64,000 nucleotides of DNA. Origin: Alkalibacterium sp. AK22. Its GTDB lineage: Bacteria > Bacillota > Bacilli > Lactobacillales > Carnobacteriaceae_A. The position numbers and the translations under genes are program-made. The notes below the pieces were generated by a model, which was not told where the DNA came from, did not search any database, and saw only the letters and a program-made list of their open reading frames with translations. Position 1 is the stretch's first letter. Every line of letters starts with the position of its first letter. Below are positions 20,248 to 29,671 of the stretch, in pieces. Where the stretch lies: assembly GCF_000585255.1 (NCBI RefSeq), contig NZ_JANL01000042.1:237675-301674 (forward strand). Reading direction: 5' to 3'.

Positions 20248-21126
20248 TTAATCAATGTCCTTCCACTGGGCCAATATATCCTCTCCACTAGTGCAGGGGA
20301 TGGCACCCGCTTGAATCAGGGTATTGCATCCTTTCGAAAGTGGGCTGAAAATTGATCCCGGAACAGCAAAAACATCACGCCCTTCGTCAAGAGCCATTCG
20401 GGCAGTAATTAAGCTGCCACTCTTATTTTTTGCTTCAATGACCAAAGTTCCCCTCGCAAGGCCTGCGATAATCCGGTTCCGTTGCGGAAAGTGGTGTCTT
20501 TGCGGGCGAGTCGCCAAGGGGTACTCAGATAGAACGAGTTGAGAAGATTGCATGCTAATCTGAAGGCTTCTGCTGGAAGACGGATAATACTGATCCAGTC
20601 CAGTACCGATGACTCCGACTGTTTTTCCTCCTCTCTCAATCACCAGCTGATGCGCCAGCGCATCAACTCCTCTAGCCAGCCCGCTGACGACCCCTACTCC
20701 GTTCTCGATAAGTGGAGACAGTAGATGTTTCAAGGCAGCGAATGCGTAGGGAGTATGGAATCTGGCTCCCACGACGGCAATCAGAGGCATATGAACCAGG
20801 CTTATATCTCCTTTGTAAAAAAGCACGAGAGGCGGTTCGAATGACTGACGAAGCGCCTCCGGATACGACGCTGAAAGAATTGTCAGTATCTGTTGGTCTT
20901 CTGAAGTGATTAGCTTGTTAAACGGCATTATAGAACGACTGCTTTGAAAACGCAAAAATGTATTCCGCTTTTGAGCTGAAACAAAAGCTTCAGTGCCATC
21001 TTTTTGAAAGACTCTCAGCTCTGGTATGCTTTCATAGGCCAGTTGCCAGCGCTGCCTGATGGACAGGCCTGAAAAATGAGCCAGATCAATCAGTAGACGG
21101 TCTCTATACTCGGCTGTATGTATCAT
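20248..21126 (-). CDS. dprA: DNA-processing protein DprA
   Basis: Loads RecA on incoming single-stranded DNA during natural transformation. The 292-residue protein has a short N-terminal helical domain and a Rossmann core with VVGARFHTPYA, GLARGVDALAH, the FPQRNRIIAGLARGTLVIEA stretch and SGSLITAR. It lacks the C-terminal winged helix of longer DprA proteins, as usual in Gram-positives. The ATG has GGAGG upstream. It lies between rnhB and topA, the conserved order rbgA-rnhB-dprA-topA. Confidence 0.94.
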   Translation of the reverse strand: MIHTAEYRDRLLIDLAHFSGLSIRQRWQLAYESIPELRVFQKDGTEAFVSAQKRNTFLRFQSSRSIMPFNKLITSEDQQILTILSASYPEALRQSFEPPLVLFYKGDISLVHMPLIAVVGARFHTPYAFAALKHLLSPLIENGVGVVSGLARGVDALAHQLVIERGGKTVGVIGTGLDQYYPSSSRSLQISMQSSQLVLSEYPLATRPQRHHFPQRNRIIAGLARGTLVIEAKNKSGSLITARMALDEGRDVFAVPGSIFSPLSKGCNTLIQAGAIPCTSGEDILAQWKDID

Positions 21127-21199
21127 ATTTTTACCTCCAAAAAGAAAATGAGTTCTTATCTATCTCATTGATGAAATAGACAAAAACTCACGAAATTGC

Positions 21200-21994
21200 T
21201 TAATTTTTTTTAAAATCACTTACTGGACTAAAAGAAAATCTGTGAATCGGTGATGGCCCATATTTCTCGAGTCCGGCCAGATGCTCTTTTGTCCCATAGC
21301 CTACGTTTCGAGAAAACCCGTATCCTGGAAACTGTCGGTCGTAGTCTTCCATTAAGCGGTCGCGCGTTACCTTCGCTATAATGGAAGCCGCAGCGATCGA
21401 AATGCTTTTCGCATCTCCTTTGATGATTTTTTCTTGAGAAATCGAAGTGTCGATGTGCATAGCGTCTACAAGAATATGGTCAGGTGCGTATGTTAGATTT
21501 GCAATGGCTTCTTTCATTGACAACCGGGTAGCCTGATAAATATTCAGCTGGTCGATCACTTCGGCACTGACGACGGACACACTAACAGCTAGGGCTTTTT
21601 CAGTAATGACATCAAACCATTTCACTCTATCTTTAAGAGACAGCTGCTTGGAGTCATTGATTCCGATGAGCTCAATGTCTTCAGGAAGCATAACAGCAGC
21701 AGAGACCACCGGACCCGCCAGAGGTCCCCTTCCAACCTCATCTATTCCTGCAATTAGAGAGGCTCCCTGTTTCCGTGCTCTATGCTCGTACTGCTGCATT
21801 TCTTCAAACTTTTCCCTAAGATAAGCGGCTTTTGCCTGCTGCTTCTCCCAGCTTTTCAGAGCTGCTTTAACGCCAGCACGCTCGTCTGACCTCAGCTGAT
21901 TTATATAAGTCGCTTCTACAGGCTGGTCACTGTTTAGTGTTTGCCTGATTTCTTTAATCGTCTGCTGTATCTTTGATGTCTGCTGGTCTTTCAA
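21200..21994 (-). CDS. rnhB: Ribonuclease HII
   Basis: Removes ribonucleotides and RNA from RNA-DNA hybrids. The 264-residue protein has an N-terminal helical extension (about 1-75) and a catalytic domain starting GIDEVGRGPLAGP, with NDSKQLS, the third acid in ILVDAMHID and the GYGTKEH segment. The start is a TTG preceded by GGAAGG at 7 bases. It overlaps the end of rbgA by 41 bases, an unusually long same-strand overlap. dprA follows 73 bases later. Confidence 0.95.
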   Translation of the reverse strand: MKDQQTSKIQQTIKEIRQTLNSDQPVEATYINQLRSDERAGVKAALKSWEKQQAKAAYLREKFEEMQQYEHRARKQGASLIAGIDEVGRGPLAGPVVSAAVMLPEDIELIGINDSKQLSLKDRVKWFDVITEKALAVSVSVVSAEVIDQLNIYQATRLSMKEAIANLTYAPDHILVDAMHIDTSISQEKIIKGDAKSISIAAASIIAKVTRDRLMEDYDRQFPGYGFSRNVGYGTKEHLAGLEKYGPSPIHRFSFSPVSDFKKN

Positions 21995-22817
21995 ATGTAA
22001 TCCTTCCTAACTGTCCATTTCTAATTTCATAGAGCACCATTTCTGCTGCCCGATCATAATCCTGTCTGAAGCCGCGCTTGTGGGAAATTTCCATAAGCAG
22101 TTCCGGCATTGGCTGTTCCTTTTCACTTTCTTCAGACAAGCCGTAGCGTGAGGCAATGGCCCCAGAATAATTTGCTGCCAGATAATCCATTGCGTAAAGT
22201 GCAATATCGTCCAGATGAAGCAAGGTATCCTTGATGGCACCCGTCACAGCCAGACGCTTACCTACTTCCTGATCTTCAAATTTAGGCCACAAAATACCTG
22301 GTGTATCCAGCAGCTCAAGCTCCTTACCATATTTAATCCACTGCTGAGCCTTGGTCACACCCGGCTTATTACCTGTTTTGGCAATGTTTTTACGTGCAAA
22401 GCGGTTAATCAGCGTTGATTTGCCTACATTGGGAATACCGACACAGACTGAGCGAATGGCTCTGGGCTTCATTCCTTTGCTTTCTCTTTTTTCAAAGAAA
22501 GGCCGCAGTACTTCTTTGGTCAGCTTCAACACCTCTTTTAGTCCTTCTCCCTGTTTAGCATTGATGGAGATTGCTGGTTGAGCGGAATCCTGATAGTAGT
22601 CCAGCCATTCCTTGGTGCGTTTGGGATCGGCCAGGTCACTTTTCATCAAAATCACTATATGCGGCTTGTCGCCAATCATCTGCTCAATATCAGGGTTCTT
22701 ACTGGAATAAGGGATTCGGGCATCCACCAGTTCGTATACCACATCCACCAATTTCAGTTTTTCCTGAAACTGCCTTTTGGCTTTCGCCATGTGTCCCGGG
22801 TACCATTGTATCGTCAC
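21954..22817 (-). CDS. rbgA: Ribosome biogenesis GTPase RbgA (YlqF)
   Basis: GTPase needed for late assembly of the 50S ribosomal subunit. The 287-residue protein has the circularly permuted motif order of its family: G4 (MKSDLAD) and G5 (SINAKQG) precede G1 (GIPNVGKST) and G3 (DTPG). The GTG at 22817 gives the typical N-terminus MTIQWYPGHMAKA and has AGGA upstream; an ATG 33 bases earlier gives an atypical extension. The gene overlaps rnhB by 41 bases and follows lepB after 33. Confidence 0.95.
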   Translation of the reverse strand: MTIQWYPGHMAKAKRQFQEKLKLVDVVYELVDARIPYSSKNPDIEQMIGDKPHIVILMKSDLADPKRTKEWLDYYQDSAQPAISINAKQGEGLKEVLKLTKEVLRPFFEKRESKGMKPRAIRSVCVGIPNVGKSTLINRFARKNIAKTGNKPGVTKAQQWIKYGKELELLDTPGILWPKFEDQEVGKRLAVTGAIKDTLLHLDDIALYAMDYLAANYSGAIASRYGLSEESEKEQPMPELLMEISHKRGFRQDYDRAAEMVLYEIRNGQLGRITFERPADIKDTADD

Positions 22818-22850
22818 AAAATCATTCCTTTTTTTAAATCTGACATTCAA

Positions 22851-23465
22851 TCAGTCGAGCGCTCCGATTCGGTTAATCGGCCAAATACGCAAACTTGTTT
22901 CACCGATAACTGACTCGCTTTCAACAAATCCAAAAGAACGGCTGTCTCTAGAGTTCGTTCGATTATCGCCGAGCACGAAATACATGCCCTCGGGAACAAA
23001 ATCTACCCCTGCAAGAGAAGGAAGTGAAAAGTCACCATTGTAAAATTCCAACGTTTCATCACTTTCTTGCGAAAGGTCGATATAACTCTCGTCCACTGCT
23101 TCACCATCAATATAAAGAACCTGATCACGATAAGCAATGCTGTCTCCTGGCAAGCCAATCACCCGTTTAATATATTGCTTAGAGGGGTCTTCAGGCGCCG
23201 GAAAAACGACAATATCAAACCGATCAACCTCGGATATCTTATTTAGCAACAAGCGGTCCTGATGTTCAAGAGTGGGGCTCATAGAGTCCCCTTCAACACT
23301 TACCGGGGCAAAAAGAAATGTTCTAATTGCAACAAATATACCGGTTATGACAATAATATAAATAAAAGTACTCAGAAGCTCTTGAGCAAAGCCCCTCGTG
23401 CCTCTAGACTTTCTTTTGTTGTTCCCATGGCGTTTACTACGCGGTTCGTATGAAGAATCCTTCAA
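22851..23465 (-). CDS. lepB: Signal peptidase I
   Basis: Membrane-bound peptidase that removes signal peptides from exported proteins. About 204 residues: a basic cytosolic N-terminus, one membrane helix (about 27-47), the nucleophile Ser in VEGDSMSPTL, the general base Lys in YIKRVIGLPGD, and GDNRTNSRDSR near the C-terminus. The start is uncertain: TTG at 23465 with AGGTG 5 bases upstream looks best, while GTG at 23504 adds 13 residues without a ribosome binding site. rbgA follows after 33 bases. Confidence 0.92.
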   Translation of the reverse strand: MKDSSYEPRSKRHGNNKRKSRGTRGFAQELLSTFIYIIVITGIFVAIRTFLFAPVSVEGDSMSPTLEHQDRLLLNKISEVDRFDIVVFPAPEDPSKQYIKRVIGLPGDSIAYRDQVLYIDGEAVDESYIDLSQESDETLEFYNGDFSLPSLAGVDFVPEGMYFVLGDNRTNSRDSRSFGFVESESVIGETSLRIWPINRIGALD

Positions 23466-23520
23466 TAGTACACCTGCTCTCCTCAAATTGTCTACAATCG
23501 TCACTATAAATATAAGATAA

Positions 23521-23561
23521 GGGAGAAAACAAGCTGCTGATTACAGGCTGTATCTTCTCCC
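23521..23561 (-). terminator. Weak hairpin between ctpA and lepB
   Basis: GGGAGAA (23521-23527) pairs with TTCTCCC (23555-23561) around a 27-base loop with inner pairing; the T run on the minus strand is poor, so this may attenuate rather than stop transcription. Confidence 0.35.
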
Positions 23562-23574
23562 TAATCCTAAGTGC

Positions 23575-25071
23575 TTAGTTGTTCAGCAAAAATTCTACTG
23601 CTTGCTCGTACTGCGTGTCATTGGCGTCAATCAATTCTCTCAAGGCATCAATCAGTTCTCGGGCAGTTGCATCCTGTACGATACCGTCTGTACTCAAGCC
23701 TCTGTCTGCCTGGAAAGATTCGACCGCTTCTCTGGTCTGTTCGTTAAATGCATTGCTAACTTCCCCGACATCATAGCCTAAAGCATCGAGAATCGCATTG
23801 ATGTTTTCTACTTCTTCTGAAACGTCACCTTCCTGATAGGTTTCTTCCTGACTGATGATCAAGAAGCTCTGATACTCAGGCATTTCGACTTCGATGTCTG
23901 GCTGAATACCCTCTTCGTTGATCCAGTCCCCGTTTGGCGTTAACCAGCGGCCAGCGGTAAACTTGATTTCACCATTACTGGTCAGTGGCAGCACATTCTG
24001 AATGGTTCCTTTACCAAAAGTCGTCGTTCCAATAAGCGGGATATCAGAGGACTGGCTCATTGCACCTGCCAGTATTTCAGAAGCACTGGCGCTACCACCA
24101 TCAATCAGCAGTACACTTGGACTGTCAAGTTTGAAGTTCCCAAGGTCGTCAGAGTTGGCTCTATAAATAAAGGGTTCTTCTCCTCTGCCTTGAGACTGCA
24201 TGATGGGTTCTCCATCTTCAACAAATATATTTGATATTTCAATTGCTGAATTCAGCAGTCCACCGGGATTTCCGCGAACATCGAAGACAAACTGCTCAGC
24301 CCCCATCTCCTGAAGTTCCTCAATCGCATCCACCACTTCTTCATAAGTAGGTATGTTGAAGTTCGTGATATGCACGTAGCCAATCGACGGGTGGTCTTCA
24401 TCTAGCTCAAAGCGAACAGATTCTACGGGTATCGAATCCCTGGTCAACGTGACTGTAAAGTCACTTTCTCCACGACGGATCAGCAGATCCACTTCAGTCC
24501 CTTGAGGTCCTCTTATCAATGCTACCGCTTCACTGATACTTAAATCAGCTACGGACTCGCCATCCACTTCTACAATATAATCATTGGGGAGGAGTCCCGC
24601 TTCTTCAGCCGGTGAACCGGCTATTGGAGAAACAATACGGACAAGGTCGCCTTCTTTCATGACTTCTGCTCCGATTCCCTCGAAAGATCCCTGTATATCT
24701 TCATCCATAGAGCTTGATTCTACTTCATCTAAAAACTCGGTATACGGATCGCCAATCGAGTCAGCCATTCCTTCAAGTGCCCCTTCTATCAGGACTCCAG
24801 ACTCTATCTCTTCTAGGTACTGGGTCATAAGAATGTCGTACAACTCCTGCACAGGCTGAAAGCTGTCATTCAGCGTCGATTCTTCAGAACCCGGAGCGGT
24901 TGTGGTGGTTTCGGTGCTGTTTTGTTCCTCTGTGGCGCTGTCCTGCCCTACAAAATCAAGTGCCAGAGCTGTCCCTATGATTCCGATGACTAGAACGGTC
25001 AGCAAAGAGCCTATATACAATGACAAGCTAATTTTTTTGGTCTGCCTATTTTCATCTGGTTCCTGATACAT
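23575..25071 (-). CDS. C-terminal processing serine protease, S41 family (CtpA/CtpB-like)
   Basis: Extracytoplasmic protease anchored by one N-terminal helix (about 17-39), 498 residues. After a Ser/Thr/Glu-rich linker come a PDZ domain (about 122-205), the S41 catalytic domain with Ser329 (GGSASASE) and Lys354 (FGKG), 25 residues apart as in the family, and a peptidoglycan-binding domain (about 420-480, GYDVGEVSNAFNEQTREAVESFQ). That domain suggests it acts at the cell wall. Such proteases process signalling or wall proteins; the substrate is unknown. ATG with GAGGA upstream; 33 bases after deoD. Confidence 0.92.
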   Translation of the reverse strand: MYQEPDENRQTKKISLSLYIGSLLTVLVIGIIGTALALDFVGQDSATEEQNSTETTTTAPGSEESTLNDSFQPVQELYDILMTQYLEEIESGVLIEGALEGMADSIGDPYTEFLDEVESSSMDEDIQGSFEGIGAEVMKEGDLVRIVSPIAGSPAEEAGLLPNDYIVEVDGESVADLSISEAVALIRGPQGTEVDLLIRRGESDFTVTLTRDSIPVESVRFELDEDHPSIGYVHITNFNIPTYEEVVDAIEELQEMGAEQFVFDVRGNPGGLLNSAIEISNIFVEDGEPIMQSQGRGEEPFIYRANSDDLGNFKLDSPSVLLIDGGSASASEILAGAMSQSSDIPLIGTTTFGKGTIQNVLPLTSNGEIKFTAGRWLTPNGDWINEEGIQPDIEVEMPEYQSFLIISQEETYQEGDVSEEVENINAILDALGYDVGEVSNAFNEQTREAVESFQADRGLSTDGIVQDATARELIDALRELIDANDTQYEQAVEFLLNN

Positions 25072-25104
25072 GTCATTCCTCTTTTCTACATTGCCGGTTT
25101 GACT

Positions 25105-25818
25105 TTAGTTATCCATTCGTAAAGCAGCTTCCAAAGCAATGATCATCATATCATTGAAAGTGGTCTGCCTTTCTTCTGACGTGGTTTCTTCGCCCGTGAG
25201 CAAGTGATCGCTAATGGTCAATAGAGCCAGTGCTCTCTTGTTATGTTTGGCTGCCAATGAATACAGACCCGCAGCTTCCATTTCCACTGCCAGCACACCA
25301 TAATCAGCCAATTTCTGCTTATCCAGCTCTTCGTTATAAAAGCGGTCTGCGCTCAAAACATTCCCGACACGAATACTCATTCCTTTTTCAATCCCGATAT
25401 CATAAGCGTGTTTCAGCAAATCAAAGTCAGCAATTGGCGCAAAATCCACCTGGTTATTAAAAATATGACGATGCAAGCTTGAATCGGTCGTAGCTGCTTG
25501 TGCCAGGACAACGTCACGAATTTTTATTTCTTTTTTCATTCCACCGGCAGAACCTACCCGAATAAGATTTTCTACACCGTATTCCTGTATGAGCTCTTCT
25601 CCATAAATCATGACAGAAGGAATGCCCATTCCTGTACCCTGCACGGATATTTCCTGTCCTTTATAGGTACCTGTATAGCCAAATGCATTTCTGACGGTAT
25701 TATACTGTCTGACATCCTCTAAAAAAGTCTCAGCAATATACTTGGCTCTAAGCGGATCTCCAGGCATTAGGACTGTTTTTGCAATTTCACCTTTTTTTGC
25801 TTCGATATGTGTACTCAT
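25105..25818 (-). CDS. deoD: Purine-nucleoside phosphorylase, DeoD type
   Basis: Phosphorolysis of purine (deoxy)nucleosides to free base and (deoxy)ribose-1-phosphate in purine salvage. The 237-residue protein has [13 protein letters not shown] (phosphate site), RVGSAG, the purine-binding VEMEAAGLY and the catalytic Asp in TISDHLL. The ATG at 25818 follows GGAGGAG; the longer reading from 25917 lacks a ribosome binding site and overlaps yozE. It lies between yozE and ctpA on the same strand with small gaps. Confidence 0.96.
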   Translation of the reverse strand: MSTHIEAKKGEIAKTVLMPGDPLRAKYIAETFLEDVRQYNTVRNAFGYTGTYKGQEISVQGTGMGIPSVMIYGEELIQEYGVENLIRVGSAGGMKKEIKIRDVVLAQAATTDSSLHRHIFNNQVDFAPIADFDLLKHAYDIGIEKGMSIRVGNVLSADRFYNEELDKQKLADYGVLAVEMEAAGLYSLAAKHNKRALALLTISDHLLTGEETTSEERQTTFNDMMIIALEAALRMDN

Positions 25819-25846
25819 AATTAATACTCCTCCATTATATATGTTT

Positions 25847-26068
25847 TTATTTGTTTTTTTCTGTATAGTCTTGGAACAACTGATCAAAAACCAACATCGA
25901 CTCAACATAGTCTGCACTTAATTCCAGATAATCAGACAGTTCAGCATAATCAGATGACTGCTTCGGAAATGCTCCGTCGTCACTAACGGCATTAGCGAAT
26001 AGCGTTGCGCTATCTTTTTTGTATGGATCTCTCAAAGTTTTGACATAGTGGTAGAAGGACCGCCTCAT
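25847..26068 (-). CDS. YozE SAM-like family protein (UPF0346)
   Basis: A 73-residue protein matching the YozE family ([28 protein letters not shown].. with conserved FPK and YLE). The family has a small all-helical SAM-like fold and no established function. The ATG overlaps the msrA stop codon by four bases, implying translational coupling. The ypmS-msrA-yozE order is common in Lactobacillales. Confidence 0.9.
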   Translation of the reverse strand: MRRSFYHYVKTLRDPYKKDSATLFANAVSDDGAFPKQSSDYAELSDYLELSADYVESMLVFDQLFQDYTEKNK

Positions 26069-26580
26069 TCGCTGCCCACCCTGCTGTCAGCCCATGCTTT
26101 TCGCTGTTGTTTTTCTTCAGCATAGCGTCTGGGATTTTTCTTATAGAACTGCTGATGTTCTTCCTCTGCCGGATAAAAACGATTTGCCGGTTCGATTGTT
26201 GTGACAATTGATTCCGTATAGCGCCCGCTGTCTTCCAGTAAATGTTTTGACCTTACAGCTTTTTCTTTCTGCTCATTATCATAGTAGAATATCACCGGAC
26301 GGTAACTCTCTCCCCGGTCCATGAATTGTCCCATCGCGTCCGTCGGATCAGTTTGTTGCCAATACAGCTCAAGCAAGTCTTCAAAACGCACTTTCGACTC
26401 ATCGTACTCAATATAGACCGCTTCTGTATGACCTGTAGTTTGAGTTTTGACTTGCTCATAAGTCGGATTAGGTACGTGCCCGCCCGTATATCCAGAAATA
26501 ACCTTCTGAATCCCGTCCATCTCTTCAAAGGGCTCTACCATACACCAGAAGCAGCCTCCAGCAAATAATGCTTTACTCAT
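26065..26580 (-). CDS. msrA: Peptide methionine sulfoxide reductase MsrA
   Basis: Reduces the S-epimer of methionine sulfoxide in oxidised proteins. The 171-residue protein carries the active-site GCFWC (Cys10, Cys13) and the conserved [21 protein letters not shown] and FWQQ-like [10 protein letters not shown] motifs. There is no MsrB domain or neighbouring msrB. The ATG has GGA upstream; its stop overlaps yozE by 4 bases. Confidence 0.95.
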   Translation of the reverse strand: MSKALFAGGCFWCMVEPFEEMDGIQKVISGYTGGHVPNPTYEQVKTQTTGHTEAVYIEYDESKVRFEDLLELYWQQTDPTDAMGQFMDRGESYRPVIFYYDNEQKEKAVRSKHLLEDSGRYTESIVTTIEPANRFYPAEEEHQQFYKKNPRRYAEEKQQRKAWADSRVGSE

Positions 26581-26625
26581 CTCTTTCCATCCTTTCTTAG
26601 AACGTGACTGAACTGTCTTGAAACT

Positions 26626-27252
26626 TTACCGGATTGCTTCGTCCGGTAGTACAATATCTATCGTAATGTCATCGGCCTCCAGATCAATCCGGTTCATCCT
26701 CAAACGGGCGCCATTTCCAAGCCGAAACTCGCTCAAAGCTACCAGAATGATTTGTTCTTCGCTGTTTATCCTGACCCAATCCGGTAGCTCCAGTTGCTGG
26801 CTGATAACATTCATTGCCAGTCCAGTCGGCAGTTCGAAGGCTCCCAACTGGATAGAGGTTGCTCTCAACTGCAGATTACCATCTTCCATTACAAAAGGAT
26901 CCATATATAATGAGAAATCTACATCAAAATTGACTACTTGGATAGTGCCTGAAAGTTCGACGTTTTCATCGATAGTAAAGGTATAACCCGAAAAGTCGTC
27001 TCCCAGTTCTCTGGAAAGATATACATTTACAACCTGGTTCAGCTGCTGACGGTTTGATGTCAGTTCAAAAACCAGCTCATCACCCTCGGCTACCGCAGTT
27101 CCTTCAGTTCTGATGGACTGAGTCGACTGTTCAGTTGGCCTCAGCTGCCAGCCGATCCAGAAGACAATAGACCCGACGAGTACCAGTAAAATGAAAAAGG
27201 CCCATTTCCACCCAGACGTTTCTCTACTTCTGTTTCCACGCGTTTCTGACAA
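26626..27252 (-). CDS. YpmS-like DUF2140 membrane-anchored protein
   Basis: A 208-residue protein with a single N-terminal membrane helix (about 16-38) and an extracellular beta-rich domain (RQLNQVVNVYL, LQLRATSIQLGAFELPTGLA) typical of YpmS/DUF2140. Function is unknown; in relatives it lies beside the lipase-like YpmR. The start is TTG at 27252 with GGAG at 7 bases. It is first of a minus-strand group continuing with msrA, yozE and deoD. Confidence 0.85.
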   Translation of the reverse strand: MSETRGNRSRETSGWKWAFFILLVLVGSIVFWIGWQLRPTEQSTQSIRTEGTAVAEGDELVFELTSNRQQLNQVVNVYLSRELGDDFSGYTFTIDENVELSGTIQVVNFDVDFSLYMDPFVMEDGNLQLRATSIQLGAFELPTGLAMNVISQQLELPDWVRINSEEQIILVALSEFRLGNGARLRMNRIDLEADDITIDIVLPDEAIR

Positions 27253-27322
27253 TAGGAATCTCCTCTCTACTCGGCGTCTGTATATTAGTCACAGATATAT
27301 CATGTTATGATCATTTTATCTA

Positions 27323-27331
27323 TGTTATAAT
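27323..27331 (+). promoter_or_regulatory. Extended -10 promoter of hlyIII
   Basis: TGT-TATAAT forms a perfect extended -10 about 87 bases before the hemolysin III start. Confidence 0.55.
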
Positions 27332-27417
27332 GAAATGCAAACAGACGCAGTCTTTCTAAGATAGTATACCAAATTTTCCTTAGGTCGTACAGAAACAGAG
27401 AGACAAAGGAGGTCCTA

Positions 27418-28074
27418 ATGTCAAATTCAAACGAGCAGCAAATGTTCAATAAAAAATATCTGATACTGAATGAAGTCTTGAATGCTGTGACACACGGAGT
27501 CGGGGTGGTACTCAGCATTGTCGGTCTCATCTACCTCGTACAAAAGGGTCTGGAGTATGGCGGAGCCCTTGAAGTAGCTTCCTATGCAATTTATGGTGCC
27601 ACGCTGATTCTGCTGTACCTTTCAAGCACGCTCTATCACAGCCTGACCTTTACTCGAGCTCGACAAGCTTTCAGAATCATTGATCACTGCAGCATTTTCC
27701 TCCTTATAGCAGGGACATACACACCCTACACACTGATCACGGTAGGAGGCGGATTTGGAACAGTCCTGACAACGCTTATCTGGCTCATAGCTGTTTTAGG
27801 TATAGTCTACAAGACAGTCTGGTTTAAAAAATTTCAAGGTCTGTCTGTCTGGCTTTACATTTCAATGGGATGGCTGGCCCTGTTCTTCCTTCATTCTCTC
27901 TATCAAGGGCTTGGAACAGCTGGATTTATCTGGCTGGTTGCCGGGGGTCTATCCTTTACGGTAGGGGCATTGTTCTACCGCCTCAAGCATATTAAATTTA
28001 TGCATGTTGTCTGGCACCTATTCGTGCTTACTGGAACAATCTTTATGTTTTTTTCCATTTACCTTTACACGTGA
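27418..28074 (+). CDS. Hemolysin III family (PAQR-type) membrane protein
   Basis: A 218-residue integral membrane protein with seven hydrophobic helices, close to the usual length of YplQ/HlyIII. The metal-binding set of the PAQR superfamily is visible: SSTLYHS in the second helix, the Asp in IIDHCSIF, and the C-terminal HVVWHLFV. Its physiological role is uncertain; PAQR proteins are thought to be metal-dependent hydrolases. The ATG follows AAAGGAGG. It stands alone with its own promoter and terminator. Confidence 0.9.
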   Translation: MSNSNEQQMFNKKYLILNEVLNAVTHGVGVVLSIVGLIYLVQKGLEYGGALEVASYAIYGATLILLYLSSTLYHSLTFTRARQAFRIIDHCSIFLLIAGTYTPYTLITVGGGFGTVLTTLIWLIAVLGIVYKTVWFKKFQGLSVWLYISMGWLALFFLHSLYQGLGTAGFIWLVAGGLSFTVGALFYRLKHIKFMHVVWHLFVLTGTIFMFFSIYLYT

Positions 28075-28091
28075 TTGTCGTATACTCCTAA

Positions 28092-28148
28092 AAAAAGCAG
28101 CAAGAAGTAGATGGGACAAAAGTCCCCGTCACTTCCTGCTGCTTTTTA
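28092..28148. terminator. Bidirectional terminator between hlyIII and folA
   Basis: A 16-bp stem (28093-28108 with 28131-28146, one G.T) with an inner GGGAC/GTCCC helix, flanked by A and T runs, ends both converging transcripts. Confidence 0.9.
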
Positions 28149-28156
28149 CTGTCCTG

Positions 28157-28648
28157 TTAGTGTTTCCTTTTGTATATTTCAAACGTATGCGCGTGAACAT
28201 TATTGCTGTCGACAGTTCCCTCACGCTTTTCGACCAGCTCAAACTGAGTATAGTCGATTTCAGGCATAAATGTATCTCCTTCGAACGTATCGTGAATAAC
28301 GGTACGATACAGCATATCCACTTCATCAATAAACGCTTCAAACAAAGATACCCCTCCAATAACGTGGAGCGGTTTGTCTGTTTTTTCTGCGGCTTCAAGC
28401 AGTTCCTCTTTAGAATGACAGATCACCACACCCGGCTGGTCAAAACTTTGATTTCTTGTCATCACGTAATTGACCCGGTTTTTAAGCGGTGGGTTTGGAA
28501 TGCTATCCAAAGTTTTTCTTCCCATAGCGACATTGCCTGTCAGCGTAACTTTCTTGAAAAAAGCCATATCGGCAGGCAGATTCCAGGGAAGGTCTCCCTC
28601 TCTGCCAATCAGTCTATTCTGGTCTTCAGCCCATACAAAGGTTATCAT
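28157..28648 (-). CDS. folA: Dihydrofolate reductase
   Basis: NADPH-dependent reduction of dihydrofolate, regenerating tetrahydrofolate consumed by thymidylate synthase encoded just upstream. The 163-residue protein has NRLIGREGDLPWNLP, the catalytic Asp27 (PADMAFFK), the cofactor-binding AMGRKTLDSI and VIGGVSLF. The ATG at 28648 has GGAGG upstream; an alternative start 33 bases earlier adds an unlikely N-terminus. It lies 65 bases after thyA in the classic thyA-folA pair and ends at a strong terminator. Confidence 0.96.
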   Translation of the reverse strand: MITFVWAEDQNRLIGREGDLPWNLPADMAFFKKVTLTGNVAMGRKTLDSIPNPPLKNRVNYVMTRNQSFDQPGVVICHSKEELLEAAEKTDKPLHVIGGVSLFEAFIDEVDMLYRTVIHDTFEGDTFMPEIDYTQFELVEKREGTVDSNNVHAHTFEIYKRKH

Positions 28649-28713
28649 GGTAAGGTTCCTCCAATTTGTTGTCATGCACAATTATTTAGTTGTCTGCTAC
28701 AATTTCGCCTGTT

Positions 28714-29658
28714 TCAGACCGCTATAGGCGCCTTAATTGCTTTATGCGGATCATACCCTGTCACTTTTATGTCATCCATGTCAAAGTCAAATATGCTTTT
28801 CTCTTTATTTAATTCTAGCTGAGGAAATGTCCGAATATCTCTTGAAAGCTGCTCTTGAATTTGGTCCATATGATTCATATACAGATGTGCATCTCCAAGG
28901 GTATGAATGAATTCCCCAACCTCAAGTCCTGTTTCCTGTGCAATCAGATGAGTCAGCAAGGCATAGCTGGCAATGTTGAAGGGAACTCCTAAAAATACAT
29001 CACCGCTTCTTTGGTAAAGCTGGCAGCTCAATTTACCTCCCTCAACATAAAACTGAAAGAGTGTATGACACGGTGGCAATGCCATAGTAGGCACTTCCTC
29101 TGGATTCCAAGCTGAGACGATATGCCTTCTGGAGTTAGGATTAGTTTTTATCGAGTGGATTACATCCTGAATCTGATCAATAAACCCTCCATCAGCTGTT
29201 TTCCAGGCCCTCCACTGTGCACCGTAAACATTACCAAGGGAGCCGTGCTTTTTTGAAAATTCAGCATCGTTTAATACCTGATTTCTGAATAACTGCATTT
29301 CCTTATTATAGATCTCTTTAAAGTCAGCATCCTGCTGCACTCGCAGGCCAAAATCGGTCATATCCGGGCCGGTGTAGTCCGAGCTCTGAACATAGCGCTC
29401 AAATGCCCACTCATCCCAAATGTGGTTATTGTTTTCTAGCAAGAACTTTATATTCGTATCTCCTTTTAAAAACCAAAGTAGTTCACTTTTAATCAGCTTA
29501 AAGAATACCCGTTTTGTAGTCAGCAGTGGAAACCCCTTTTGAAGGTCGAAACGCATCTGATGGCCAAAAACTGAAAGCGTTCCGGTTCCGGTACGGTCGT
29601 CTCTTCGTGTGCCTTCTTTGATAATTCGTTTTGCCAAGTCTAAATATTCCTGTTCCAT
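28714..29658 (-). CDS. thyA: Thymidylate synthase ThyA
   Basis: Converts dUMP to dTMP with methylenetetrahydrofolate. The 314-residue protein has [12 protein letters not shown], the nucleophile Cys197 ([11 protein letters not shown]), the RR phosphate pair in NPNSRRHI and the long insertion (about 85-140) seen in Lactobacillus-type ThyA. The ATG at 29658 follows AAGGAG. It lies 13 bases after the ABC-F gene and before folA, and is probably transcribed with both. Confidence 0.97.
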   Translation of the reverse strand: MEQEYLDLAKRIIKEGTRRDDRTGTGTLSVFGHQMRFDLQKGFPLLTTKRVFFKLIKSELLWFLKGDTNIKFLLENNNHIWDEWAFERYVQSSDYTGPDMTDFGLRVQQDADFKEIYNKEMQLFRNQVLNDAEFSKKHGSLGNVYGAQWRAWKTADGGFIDQIQDVIHSIKTNPNSRRHIVSAWNPEEVPTMALPPCHTLFQFYVEGGKLSCQLYQRSGDVFLGVPFNIASYALLTHLIAQETGLEVGEFIHTLGDAHLYMNHMDQIQEQLSRDIRTFPQLELNKEKSIFDFDMDDIKVTGYDPHKAIKAPIAV

Positions 29659-29671
29659 TATTAAACACTCC

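Noticed and set aside
28004..28822. Plus-strand 272-codon frame across the hlyIII end and folA
   Set aside because: It crosses a strong bidirectional terminator and is antisense to folA and thyA.
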